Shown here: positions 1 to 10,565 of the stretch, piece by piece
Numbering within the stretch: position 1 is the stretch's first letter
Layout: each line of letters starts with the position of its first letter
From: Ectocarpus siliculosus
Lineage: Eukaryota > Sar > Phaeophyceae > Ectocarpales > Ectocarpaceae
Reading direction: 5' to 3'
Assembly (NCBI GenBank): GCA_000310025.1
Contig: FN649730.1
Coordinates: 1,434,222 to 1,469,990 of the forward strand
Length of the DNA: 35,769 nt
Program-made: the position numbers and the translations under genes
The notes under the pieces: model-generated
The model's database searches: none
Told to the model about the DNA's origin: nothing
The model's input: only the letters and a program-made list of their open reading frames with translations

Positions 1-586
1 ATGAGACAAGAAGTAATCCGCGATATCAAAGTTTGAGATCGATCACTTTATCAACACAGGAGACACGTGATGCCAAAGCTCAACATCGACCCTGCCTTGC
101 ATCCACACAGTAGGGGTTCAGCACGTTGGCTTGAGGCCGCCAGCTTTCGCACAGAACCGAGCGAAAAGCACCGAAAGGTGTTGGCGAGCCGCATGGAGAA
201 TGAGAGCTTAGTCTACCCAGGAACCACCATTGTGAGGAGGTCTTCTCCAATTGGTGCGTACACATGCCCGGCAGTAGAAGGGGCATTTCAAGAAGAGCAG
301 TCCTACAGCTGGCCGTGAGTTCTACCCGCCAGCGCTTTTAAAGATTCCCCGAAGCAACGGTCGATCCTTATTGGTGTGGTGTTAGTGACCGGAACACATA
401 CACCACATAACACCACAGAAGATGACGACTCGTGATTGGGGTGCTTGGCCATTCCGAAAGGAAAACGCGACTGCCTACAAAAAACAGAAGAAAAAAAAAC
501 GGCAACGGGCGTTTTGCGAATGGACTTGAGGAAGGGTTGGCTTCTCTCCTTTCCGCTGACGCGAGACGTGCCAGGGCGGTGCTTAC
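1..586 (-). other. NCSTN: Presumed nicastrin intron reaching the left edge
   Basis: Exon 9 of nicastrin ends at 587 with a good donor (ACG before GTAAGC). Between there and position 1 I recognise none of the expected following nicastrin sequence on the minus strand. Short open frames occur on both strands but carry no family signature, so I read this stretch as intron. Confidence 0.5.
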
Positions 587-3500
587 CGTATCTCTGGCGT
601 CCGCGTGGTCATGGTAGTGAGGGCAGGAGAAAGTCTCGTCGTACCCGCACAGGACGAAACCAGACTGCTCTGGGTCCGCCTGCAAAAGGAATCATCAACG
701 AGAAGCGACCGTAGCAGCAGGAAAATATCTAAATGAGAAACGATCAATTTCATGTTCGACGGCTTTGAATTATGGTACCACAACGTTACCAACTTACAGC
801 CTCTTGCAGGAAACACCAATCCCCTGGTTTACCAGGGTCCCAGAAGAAAGACGACGACAACAGTTTCATTCTCCGTGTATACCGGTGAGAACTTGAAACT
901 TCACTCCCTCCCCTCCCAAACGAAACCTTGCAGAGCAAGCAGAGCAAGCAGGGCATAATGTGCGACCGGACCCATCTGGGCACCTCAACCACACAGGCAC
1001 GAACCACAACGCCGTGCCAAAACCTCGTGATTTTCCCCCGTTAGTCCTTCCACCTGCCGCCAGGAAGCGCACCAGCCGCTGGGCAGCGGACAGACGCACA
1101 CCTGCATCATTTCGTCACCATACCCATACTATACGGTACCTCGCCTTACCTTACGGCACCTTGCCCGACGTTACCGCACGTATTATTACCGTCAACATTA
1201 CCGTTACCGTACCGCACCTTGACAAAGGCCGTAAGGGGCGAGGGGGGAAGCTCTGTCCTGGTCGAGTTTGTCAAAACAATGCCTCCCCCGGGGGACAGCT
1301 CCGACACGACCCCTGTGTCTACCGACGACGCTCCGGGAGAGGGGTGGACCCACAGCGTCGATTCGGGCAAGCACCCAACCTTGACCCACGCCAAACCAAG
1401 TGGGGCAAGAGGAAGGAGCGAAATGATGATGAATCGAGCGGGACGGCCTCGAATTACGGAGCAAGGTTTAAGCCGCTGGAAGAAACGCCTTCAGTTTCTG
1501 TCGCGCTCAGGCCAGCATCGTAGACCGAGTGCCCGACGGATCAACTAGGAGAGGGAACTAACAAATTTATTCCCAAAAGTCTTTGGCGTGGGTTGTAGAT
1601 GAGTACTTCAGCACGCTATCCAAGTTGTGATGTACTGCAAGCGAATCGAGCTCAGCACGATTTGCATTTTCTTCCGCTTCCAGCACTCAAGCGATCATCT
1701 GGCTTGTGTCACACGCCCCGTGATAAAAAGAAGTGTTGTTGATCGAAACCGGACGACAACTTAAAGATGCAGGGGAAGAGAGGTCTCAGGGGAATAACTC
1801 GAAAAATTACTATGTATGCCAGCTGATGTCGGTGTATAAAGAACACCTTAACAGTCTATCGCAGAGAAATAACTACGATCGGTATCCCAACCCGTTTCTT
1901 CCGCTTCAAAGATAGGCGTGTACCTGTATGAAGACTTTGCTCAAAACTAGCAGAAACAACACCAACCACCACAGCAACAACAACAACATTTCAGACACCA
2001 CTGAAGCCCCCCACCTGGTCGACCGAAACGACATGGGCAGGCTTGCCGAGCTTCTGGAACTCCAGGCTGGGGTACAGGGGATCCAGGCACGCCTCTTGTC
2101 CGGTGGGGGACACTGTCGGATCGACCCTGTTGAGACACGAAATGCCTTCCCCGCGCCAGTCCTGAACGAAGCGGCGGGATCCCGTGAAGCCGTACGCTTC
2201 GCCCTGGAGTATGGTGTCCGAGTGAAAGAGACAAAAAAGAACGACTGTAAGGGACAAAAATCAAGTCAAGGGAGAAAGCTCCTGAAACAACGACATCAAG
2301 GAGGGGAAAGGTTCCGAAAGACAAAACAGCGACCGCGAGGGATGAAAATCGTCATCAATTCGAGGGAGAAAGGTTCAGAAAGACAGAATGACGACTGCAA
2401 GGGACGAATACCGTCAATAAGTCAAGGGGGGGGAAGACAACGGGAGGAAGGTCCTGATGAAACTATCATTTGGTCGACAGCAGGTAAGGCAAATAAACTG
2501 ATGCTGTCGACCATAGACAACACCGAAGCGAGGAAAAGGGAGAAAGGACAAGCGTAACACCAGTGAACATGCACGATTTCGACCAACAATGTGTGACAAA
2601 AAAAAAAAATGCCCAAAACTCATGTGTCGTGTCTCGAACCGGTACTATTTCTGTGATTGTATGATTTCCTACAAGACAAAAACAAGACAACAAAAAAATG
2701 ATATCGGAACAAGCGTGCCTGGAATGCCACGAAGACTATCTGCCTCGGCAGAGCCGAGAAATCTACACTTCCGGATCTTCCGGCTGTCCCGAGGCTCTCT
2801 GCGGCAGAGAGTAGTGCCACCAGGCCGGACACTGCAGAATTAGCCCCTGTGAATGGGCCCAGGGCAAAGCGGGGAAAAATAGGCAACACGAAAAGCAGGA
2901 TAGAGAGAAAGAGAGAAGTGTCGGGTCTTGGACGTTGTTGCGGAGGGTGTCGAACCAATTAGGTCATGATATAGCTATTGGAGCAAACGGCACTAGTGCT
3001 GTGAGCACTGATTTGAAGTGAAGACAAAAAAAAAAAAAGAAGAAGCTGAAAGCACACCCTCAACGCCATGAGCAAGCAAGAGCTCTCACACCACCACCAG
3101 CGTCGCCACCACCAATACCACCACCATATACCCTAAACAACAACAACAACAACAACGGCAACAACAATATCACCCTAATTGACGCACAGCCATGGTACTG
3201 ACCAGGGGCCCGATCGTGGAACATTGAGGTCGAGTCCATGCCCGACACAGCCAGTACCGTCTGCCGACCCCCCAGCCCCGCACCCCCGACCGACGCCCAC
3301 GAGCTCTGCCCTCCCAGCGGCTTGCACTGTGGGGATCTGTCGCCGTTGATGTCCGTCCACCCCAAACACTCCTGAGGGTTACGTTGTTGTTAAAGCGCGG
3401 CGGTTGCTGTTTGTTCTCAGTGTTAGATCTTGCAAGCGTGGGTGGTCGTTGTCAGTGTTGGTGTTGATCCGGGAGCTTCTGTCGTCACGTCTTCGTAGTG

Positions 3501-3635
3501 CATCTGCAATTCCCGCACTGATCACCGTGGTCGAGAAGCGACGCCGCCCAAATGCCACAAACCACAGGCAAGGAGCTCCAACAACAAAGCACGCAGCTGT
3601 AGAAACACACACACACACACACATCAACAGTGCAG

Positions 3636-3667
<32 letters not shown>

Positions 3668-4927
3668 CACCTGGCTGTTAAGGTCCATCGCTGACCCGCC
3701 AAAGTAAAACGCCATCCGCGCCTTGTGCAAGGGGTAACGCCAGCTAGGCCCCCCTGAAAACAAACGGCAACGGGACAAAAGGACACACAGCACCATGTCA
3801 ACCACAGATAGAGGCAAGTTGTCGTACAACGAATTGCGTGTGGTGTCGGCCGCGAGCGTGCGCGCGCAGAGGGGTCTCTACGTGCGTGTTGTAACCAGCG
3901 GAAAACATTTTAAATAGGCAAAGGCCGCCGGCCAGCTCTGACAGAAGAAAACATTCCTCAACGGGGGAAATAGCACCGGAAGCAGCAGCACGGTCGGCCG
4001 GAAACAGCTGTGAACTGCTCTCCTGAAGCTCGAGGATAAACAAGATCATTGACCTGGGTTGTGGATTTTCCTAGCGGGGTGGTCGCCATCTCATCAATCC
4101 CGCCTGCTCCGACACCAATGCCGGTGCGACTGTGACCCGTCACGCGCCAAAAAAGAAAAGTTGCAACGTGATTGCGGTCCCTACCGGCCCACTCACCCAC
4201 GTTGCCGTTCGACACGGCACGAGCTCGAACGTCGTCGGAGCTGCCCCCCGCCACCAGCACCATCGGGAAATCGAACGACTCCATCAACAGCCCGTCCCCT
4301 CCGGAGTTCCACGGGTATGAGGCGTCCACGTCGAAGGCCGCCGAGGGGGTAGAATCACCCTACGAATTCCACCGCACGCGAAAGGGTTGGGGGTGTGCTC
4401 ATGAAAAGGCATGCCGTAGTCGTTACAGACCAATGAGGGCGCATCCCTGGAATCCAGGGACGGAGCGATTTCGCGGGCCCAGACTAAGATTTACAAGGAT
4501 GAGCCAGAAGCGAAAGCGTTGGGAGGCAACAAAAAAAAAAAAGACATGGTTTCATGTATGCACCCTCGTCGTCTTGGAGTAAAACCAGCTTTCGAAAATC
4601 GGTCCAGGGGGTGTGGTATCTCGCGCCATGCTACCGACAGTACAGGGCTTTCATAGCGCACCTCCTCCGTCCGCTCGAAAAATGAAAGCCTCCCAGCCTT
4701 GCACGACAACTCCTTGAAAGCCGAGCAGGTCAACTGGAACACCCCACCCGACTCACATCGCGCAACTACTCGCAGGAAAATTGGGAAGGGCACGGGCGTT
4801 TCTACACACCGGACACCGAAAAGCCCGGTCTTTCCCCCATTACTGATCGTGTCGGGGCAAAGGGTTTTCGTCAGTACCATTAACGTACGGGAGGAAACAC
4901 AAACAACACCTGGGCGCAGCACTGGAT

Positions 4928-4971
<44 letters not shown>

Positions 4972-6075
4972 CTTCACATTAAAACCCGTTCCGGTCTCCG
5001 CTCGGTACCTTGTCACATCGGTACTGGTCCAACTGACGCGGACGCCTTCCGTGGTCACAGACCGACTACTAAAAAAACGGGTACACGTTTCTAGAAACCG
5101 GAGAAACCGGATAGTGTACACAAAGAATACACCCGCCGCTACAACGTCATGTGGCCATACGAAGAAATCGAAGAAACCGGATAACGACACAACCGCGGAA
5201 TCAACAACGTCATGCGGCCATACCTGAGGGGTCTTCACGTCTGGATTGCTGCGCACCACGTTTCCTTGCGCCAAAGAATGCGCTGGGGACGCCGCCGCAC
5301 GACCACCACCGGCCGATTCCAGCACCAGCACCCCGCCCAGCAAGCCCGTTGCGGACAGCCGGTGCAGGATAGTCCGGTTGAAAAACGCATCCGGTAGCAC
5401 CGCCATCAGCCCGTCCCCCATCCCCTCCATCGCCTCTGCCGACCCCTCTTGTGGAAGGAGACCCTCTTCTTCCCGTTGGGCGTCCTTGCGGAAACTCGAG
5501 AGACCCCGCGCCTTGAAAACAAGGGGAACGGGTTTGATGGAAAGGTAGGGTTGTCGGAGGACGGGTAACGTCAGGGCGGCCATTCTACGATGGAGAGTCA
5601 AAAGAGAGCTACTTAGCTGTTTATTGGACGAATATGCTCATCTCGGTGTCGTCGTTCTGCGTCCGCAAGCTTGTTCGATGTCGGGCTTAACCCTCGCATG
5701 ACGACCAAAAGCCAGCACCTACCAATGACAAACTTCAACACCACATCACCAGCAAAACAACCACTATTAACTATTTACCTCAATGTCTTGCAGCGCTCTC
5801 TCGCTGTCGACCAGAAACAGGGGCCCCGCTACCCCCTCCCGCCCCCGAGTCCGACAGCCGACGTCCCCCGAAGCGTGAAACAGGCGGACGCACGGCGCGT
5901 GGCCCAAGCCGGGCGAAAACCCACCCGTCCACGCCTCCGACCGGGTCGATAACAAAGCGATACATGCAAGGAGCAGGGCGGCGGCGGAGGAAGGGTTCTT
6001 CCCAGCGGCAGGCCCTCCTGCTGCCGCCACCGCTGGAGAAAACCGCGAGGTTAAAGGGTAGGGAAAGACGAACAC
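587..6075 (-). CDS. NCSTN: Nicastrin, gamma-secretase subunit (3' end beyond left edge)
   Basis: Nicastrin is the large glycosylated subunit of the intramembrane protease gamma-secretase. Exons on the minus strand: about 6032(or 6075)-5779, 5511-5224, 4359-4197, 3753-3671, 3326-3203, 2846-2719, 2203-2015, 1379-1218, 679-587. Each adjoining pair has compatible phase. Exon 1 has a hydrophobic secretion signal (core SSAAALLLACIALL) then APCVRLF...GC, the N-terminal Cys pair. Exon 3 has YPWNSGGDGL and FDFPMVLV. Exon 5 has CKPLGGQSSW, exons 5-6 APG-ANSAVSGLVALL, exons 6-7 FVAFQ-GEAYGFTGSRR (animal FFQGE..DYIGS region), exon 8 LPPSPLTAF, exon 9 GFVLCGYDE and HYHDHADARDT. About 500 of the usual ~700 residues are here; the rest of the lumenal domain and the C-terminal TM helix are off the left end. 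No in-frame ATG is seen in exon 1; a strong acceptor at 6033 suggests a short upstream exon. The identity comes from motif order and is firm; the 5' end is not. Confidence 0.9.
2229..2430. repeat. Degenerate minisatellite in nicastrin intron 6
   Basis: Three imperfect copies of a purine-rich unit lie at about 2229-2285, 2310-2372 and 2374-2430. They share elements such as AGACAnAAnnnCGAC, AAGGGACnAA and TCAAGGG/GAGGGAGAAAGG. They explain the open frames seen here; nothing suggests coding. Confidence 0.6.
2717..2719 (-). other. GC 5' splice site of nicastrin intron 6
   Basis: On the minus strand exon 6 ends ...TTCCAG and the next bases are GCACGC, so the donor is GC rather than GT. Joining here to the acceptor at 2204 (CCAG before GGCGAAGCG) is in phase 0 and restores the conserved FVAFQ-GE junction. 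The only nearby GT donor (TTC before GTGGCA) would delete VAFQ. GC-AG introns are a known minor class of spliceosomal intron. Confidence 0.7.
3605..3664. repeat. (CA)n and A29 tract next to a nicastrin 5' splice site
   Basis: A (CA)n run at 3605-3623 is followed by 29 consecutive A at 3636-3664. On the coding (minus) strand the exon 4 donor at 3670 reads GTGTAC followed at once by T29, then a short spacer and (TG)n. U-rich sequence just inside a 5' splice site is the kind of element TIA1-type factors bind in other eukaryotes; any function here is inference. Confidence 0.8.
4550..4640. repeat. Dispersed repeat copy 1 (matches 16665-16745)
   Basis: Plus-strand blocks here recur almost unchanged in intron 1 of the proteasome gene: CATGTATGCACCCTCGTCGT versus CATGCATCCTCTTCGTCGT, then TTGGAGTAA, GCTTTCGAAAATCGGT, CAGGGGGTGTGGTATCT and ACCGACAG. 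Both copies are intronic and in unrelated genes, which suggests a small mobile or dispersed element. No coding capacity or terminal repeats were identified. Confidence 0.7.
4928..4970. repeat. (TTG)n microsatellite, nicastrin intron 2
   Basis: A nearly perfect run of about 14 TTG units lies in the intron between nicastrin exons at 5224 and 4359. It generates poly-Cys and poly-Thr reading frames that are not genes. Confidence 0.9.
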
Positions 6076-7052
6076 GTGTGATGTTGACGTTGATACCGAC
6101 GTACGAGCTGTGTCACAAGGTGCGCCGCGGCAGTGGCCTAACGCGTGTTTCCCTCTCTGGTTTTAACGCCATGCACGCCATGCTCTAGGTCTTGTCTCTT
6201 GAATCATAGTTTGGTTGTGCTAAACGGGTGGGGGGAAACATCTGACATGTTGGCCACCTTCCTGCGTTCCTGGCGTTGGGCATGTTTGTGTGTGCAAGGT
6301 TTGCTGATGAGTGTACGAGAATGTAAATGCTGCGTGCTCATTGTACCACAAGCGATATCCTACACGAGCAGCCAACGGGTTGCGTGCTAGGGGTAGAGCG
6401 ACCAGCCATCAACCGGTGAACAGCAGCAGCTACGTACTATTCTCGACTGCTTTCACTCCACTTTGGTATGGTAGTCTATGCATATATATGTACAAGCAGG
6501 AGTACTTGCACCTCACAGCAATACAACTTTGTATCATTGATCACAGCTGTCCATGTCTCACGTTTTCTTCTCCTGGGGCCTGCCGAAGCAGTCCAACACC
6601 ACGAAACTGCGGCAAGCATCCTCTTCGCGCGCGTTGCACTCCCTATCCTCGTCGCACTCCCCCTGGCCCTTGGCTGCACAGCCTCTGACCCTCAGGCAAC
6701 GAACAACAGCTAGCAGACACTAATTACGCCGCATGCCGACTTTATCTCCCCGCAATCCTTGCGCGCTTGTTGTGCTTTTATGTTGCCCACTCTCTACAGA
6801 TGGCCTCGGTCCGAGCACTTCCTGGAGAAGTCTTGAGGGAGTATTCGGAACTCTAGCGGCCACGCCCGAACGAGAGAGAGAAAGAGACTATCGGCACCTC
6901 ACCACTGCCAAGCACATGCGAGCGCCCAAGCGCCCAAGGTGGGGACACACTGCTGGGAATCACATCCGCTGTTGTACTGCGGAGCCCCCCTTCACATCGC
7001 ACCGCACGCTGTGCACCGCCCGTGCTCGGCTCCACCACCAGCCAGCAGGACC
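6076..7052. promoter_or_regulatory. Divergent intergenic region, nicastrin / PPR
   Basis: These ~980 bases separate the 5' end of nicastrin (minus) from the first ATG of the PPR gene (plus), so they should hold both promoters and both 5' UTRs, perhaps a short first nicastrin exon. I recognise no protein family and no convincing TATA box in the expected place. The region contains short purine runs such as GAGAGAGAAAGAGA near 6874. Confidence 0.4.
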
Positions 7053-10000
7053 ATGATCGCGCTGGCAACGGGAAGAAGCTGCAGCTTTGCTCTTTCTGGT
7101 GGGTCGTCCTCGGTCAGGGCCATAGTTTCGCACTCATGGGCACAAAGCAATGGCGGGAGCACGTCAAATACAACTCGGCGAGGAAAGTGTGGAGTAGAAC
7201 GCAGAGTTCCTCACCCACACGGCCCGAGCATCAGCACCGTTAGCAGCAGCGGCACTGGCAGCAATACCACTATCTCCGGTCCAAGAAACGCCAACACTAG
7301 CAGAAATATCGAGCATGTAAAGGCTTCTTTGGGCGCTTCCTCGCCCCCATCACCGCCGAGAACACCGTTAGCTAGCACGGGGTGCTCCACTTCACCTAGC
7401 AGGTACCCAACACATGTGCGGCTGCAGCGCGTGTTAGGTGTGTGATTCACTTGATGCAAACTCTGTGTGTGTTGTGGAAGGTGTGCTGATACTTGGGGGC
7501 TGTGTCATGTCATGCTGGGGAAAGGTCATGTCGTGAAACTGTAGGCACTCCACCCGAGGCGGTACACAAGCTCCGCCCTTCCGTGGAATGGGGAACAGGT
7601 ACACCCTGGATCCAAATGTCATCATGTACCAAGATGTGCCGTACAGTCACTCACCTTCGGCGGTACCCTCCGTCCTGGCGATGCATCTCAGAGAGGCATC
7701 AGGCCGGCAACCGCCGACGGCACCGCAGAAGCCTCCCCGGGGAGAGCAGGAGAGGCCTCCCGCCAAGCACATCCGCGATCTTCGGCGCCAGCAACGGCTC
7801 AAGGAAGAGCGAGCGGAGGAGGTCGGTCTGCCGATCCCTCCGCCTGTCACCGGGAAGGGCGGGAAGGGAAAGCTGATATTTCCGCAGTCCGACTCCTACC
7901 TATTCGTGCTTCACATACGGCAGCTCACCCAGGACAGGTGTGTTTCGAGGGTTCAAGCTGTTCGACACACTTTGTTTGGACATCATGCAATGCTGGGCAA
8001 GCACTAGCAAGGACGTTTCTAACGAAGCGGTGTGCTTGCTGCATGTCGTCCTGTGGGTGGGGTGAGCGTGGGCATTCACTTGGCCGCAACAGGCTGCATT
8101 TTTCTGCGAAGCAGCAATGCGGCATGTGACATATGCTCTAATAACCTTGCGTTTTCGTGTAGACTGGCAAGCCCCCTTCGGCTTGCACTTCGTAGATTTC
8201 TGTAGCCCGTCTAATGTCGGTTTATGATACCCTTGCAACCAAGGACATCGGGTGCTTCTCAAGACACTATATCTTGTGCGTGCTTCTGTCGGGGGCTGCG
8301 ACTACTGAAACAACAGGAACCTCTCCGGTGTTCTGTCCGCCCTGAGCATCGCCGAGCGGAAGGAGGGAGGGGTCGATGTCCACGGGTACAACGCCTGCAT
8401 CGGGGGCATGGCGAAGGCCAAGCGCTGGGCGGATGCGCTCTCGCTCCTGAGCCGGATGAGGGCGGCAGGCGTCGCTCCGAACACGCACTGCTACTCCAAC
8501 GCCATCCTGGTGAGCGTCGCTTGCGTACCTGTTATGTTGTTGTTGTTGTTGTTGCTGTTGTTGTTGTTGCTGTTGTTGTTGTTGTCCTTGATCGGTGTTG
8601 TTGTTGTTGGTGTTGTTGTTCTTGATCGGTGCTGTTGATGTTGCTGCTTCTGTTGCCCTTGCTGTTGTTGGCGTTGTCGTTTACGCCGCGGTTTTGTGCC
8701 TCCATCCTCCCCGAAACCCTTGTTTGCTCACCCGTCATTCCGGATACCCCCCCGTTGCCCTTATGAACACTCCAACACGCACACCTGCCCAATTCTGCGC
8801 AGGCGTGCTGCCGTTGCGGGGAATACCACCACGCCCCCCTTTTGCGCAGGGAGATGGCTGTGGCCGGCGTTCCGCAGACGCTGACGTGCTACCGCCTCGA
8901 GCTGGAGCATTTCGGCAACAAAGGACGGTGGGGCTCGGCCCTGCGGCTGCTGTCCGAGTTGAAAGAGGCCGGCCTCACCCCGGACGCGAAGGTGACCGCT
9001 GCTGCTGCTGCTGTTACTGTCACTGCTGATGTTGTGGTTGCTTCTGCTGCTCTTTTTGTTGCTGCTGCTGCTATTTTTGTTGCTGCCGCAATTTGTGTTG
9101 CTGCTGCTACTGTTGCTGTTGTTGTTGCTGCTGCTGCTCTTGCCTTTATTGTTTGGTGGTGATGCTGTCTTCAAATTTGCAACAGTTCGGATCTCCTCTC
9201 ATTGCCGGCGCCTGACATCCGTAATGGTCAGCGCGGACGCCTTCCGTGGTTACGGACCAGCTACCCCAAGTATGGTGGCACAAGATTTGAAAGATGAAAG
9301 AGAAATTTCAGTGCCATGGCAATCAATGCAAGCATATGCAGCTCACATGCATGCAACCAAAGGAATTTCCCCAATCAGGCAGAGTTTGCAGCAGGTGGCG
9401 TTTCGGACCACGTCGATCAATAGTGAAGACCGAACACAGAAGAGGTTTCGACAATCAAGTTGCACGGTCGGTTTCCCGAACCCTCGCGGTGCGCCAGGTG
9501 TACAACGGAGTGCTCGACGCGTTCGCGCAGTCGAAGGAATGGGCAAGGGCCAAGGACGTCCTGCGAGAGATGGCGAGCGCCGGGCACGAGCTCCACGCCC
9601 GGAGCTACCGAGGGGTTATCGTCTCCGCCGCCAACGCGGGGGAGTGGCGCGTGGCCTGGCGAACCTTCCGCGAGATGAACGCCCTGGGCGTGGAGAGGAG
9701 CTCGCGCAGCCCCGCGATCTTCAACTCGGTGACGGCCGCGTGTGGGGCGGCCGGAAGATGGGAAGAGGCGTTGGTCGCCCTCCGGCTGACCGCGCGGGGA
9801 GGCATGGCGCCGACCTTCATCGCGTACAACGCGACGCTGGGGGCGCTCGGCAAAGCCGGGCAGTGGAAGCACGCACGGCGGCTGCTGAAAGACATGCAGC
9901 AGCGGGCGTCGTCGCCGTCCACGGGGGGAGGGGACAGCAGCGACAGCAATCCCGGACTGAGGGAAAGACGGGCGCGGGGCTTGGCTAGGACATCACCGCG

Positions 10001-10565
10001 GGAGGAGCGTCTCCGACCCCCCGACGTCTACAGCTACACCTCGGTGATCGATGCCTGCGCCAAGTCCGGGGAGCGCGACCGCGCCCTGAAGGTCCTCGAG
10101 GACATGCGCCGCGCGCAGGTGCACCCCAGCCTGGTGACCTATAACACCCTCATCCTGGCATGCGGCGCCGGCGACTCCGAGACGCCGCTGGGCGGCAGCG
10201 ATTGGCGGCGCGCCCTCTCGTTCGTGGAGGAGATGGTCAGCTCCGAGGTGAAGCCGGACGTCTACACGCTCACCGCGGCGGTGGCCGCGTGCGAGGCGGG
10301 CGGGGAGTGGGGCGAGGCGGCGGCGTACCTGAAGGGGCTGCGGGGGGGCGCGGGGAAGGACCGGTGGGCCCGGAACGGGGTGGTGGCGCAGCTGACGATC
10401 CTCGCCTGCGGCAAGGCGAACGACTGGAAGGGCGGCCTGCAGGTGGTGAGGGAGATGGAGAGGCTGGGAGTTCGACCGAAGGTGGACGTCTTCAACGCCC
10501 TGATCGAGGCCCTTGGCGTGGGACCGCAACAGCCAAAACGGGACCGGCGACTGCACTGCGTCTAG
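7053..10565 (+). CDS. P-class pentatricopeptide repeat (PPR) protein
   Basis: PPR proteins are helical-repeat RNA-binding proteins that usually act on organelle transcripts (processing, stability, translation). Exons: 7053-7402, 7545-7937, 8317-8509, 8803-8991, 9498-10565. Phases match (2/2/0/0) and the sum is 731 codons, 730 aa. The first ~235 residues are Ser/Gly/Arg-rich and low complexity, which would fit organelle targeting. About 11-12 repeats of ~35 residues follow, for example HGYNACIGGMAKAKRW, THCYSNAIL-ACCRCGEY (joined across intron 3), VYNGVLDAFAQSKEWARAKD, DVYSYTSVIDACAKSGERDR and LVTYNTLILACGAG. A low-complexity Ser/Arg linker (about residues 510-545) splits the array. No E, DYW or SMR domain is visible. 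The last repeat is cut after FNALIEALG and the protein ends 14 residues later; a possible donor (GGC before GTGGGA, ~10518) means a further exon cannot be excluded. The 7053 start is an inference. Confidence 0.88.
8531..8690. repeat. (GTT/GCT)n array in PPR intron 3
   Basis: A long, interrupted TTG/CTG trinucleotide array lies just after the exon 3 donor (8510). It includes two copies of CTTGATCGGTG about 39 bases apart, showing that larger blocks were duplicated. It produces long Val/Leu and Cys frames that should not be annotated as proteins. Confidence 0.85.
8998..9162. repeat. (GCT/GTT)n array in PPR intron 4
   Basis: A second trinucleotide array begins six bases after the exon 4 donor (8992). 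All three frames stay open (poly-Ala/Val, poly-Leu), giving spurious open frames up to several hundred residues. Removing it as intron joins two PPR motifs exactly in register. Confidence 0.85.
9228..9262. repeat. Short dispersed repeat shared with nicastrin intron 2
   Basis: The 18-base block GCGGACGCCTTCCGTGGT occurs here in PPR intron 4 and again near 5038-5055 in nicastrin intron 2, with similar flanks (GTCnnnGC before, CAC/TACnGACC after). The two loci are unrelated genes on opposite strands, so this is probably a fragment of a dispersed element. Confidence 0.6.

Noticed and set aside
1928-2557. 209-residue plus-strand frame
   Set aside because: It is antisense to nicastrin exon 7 and continues through the minisatellite; no domain signature.
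4840-5601. 253-residue minus-strand open frame
   Set aside because: It is nicastrin exon 2 (5511-5224) read through into the intron, including the (TTG)n array as poly-Thr. Only the exon part matches the family.
7211-7459. Hydrophobic minus-strand frame with apparent TM segment (VLLPVPLLLTVLML)
   Set aside because: It is antisense to the Ser/Gly-rich first PPR exon, whose codon composition gives a Leu/Val-rich antisense frame. It has no family or splice support.
8408-9174. Poly-Leu, poly-Val, poly-Ser/Asn and poly-Ala open frames
   Set aside because: They are translations of trinucleotide arrays in PPR introns 3 and 4.
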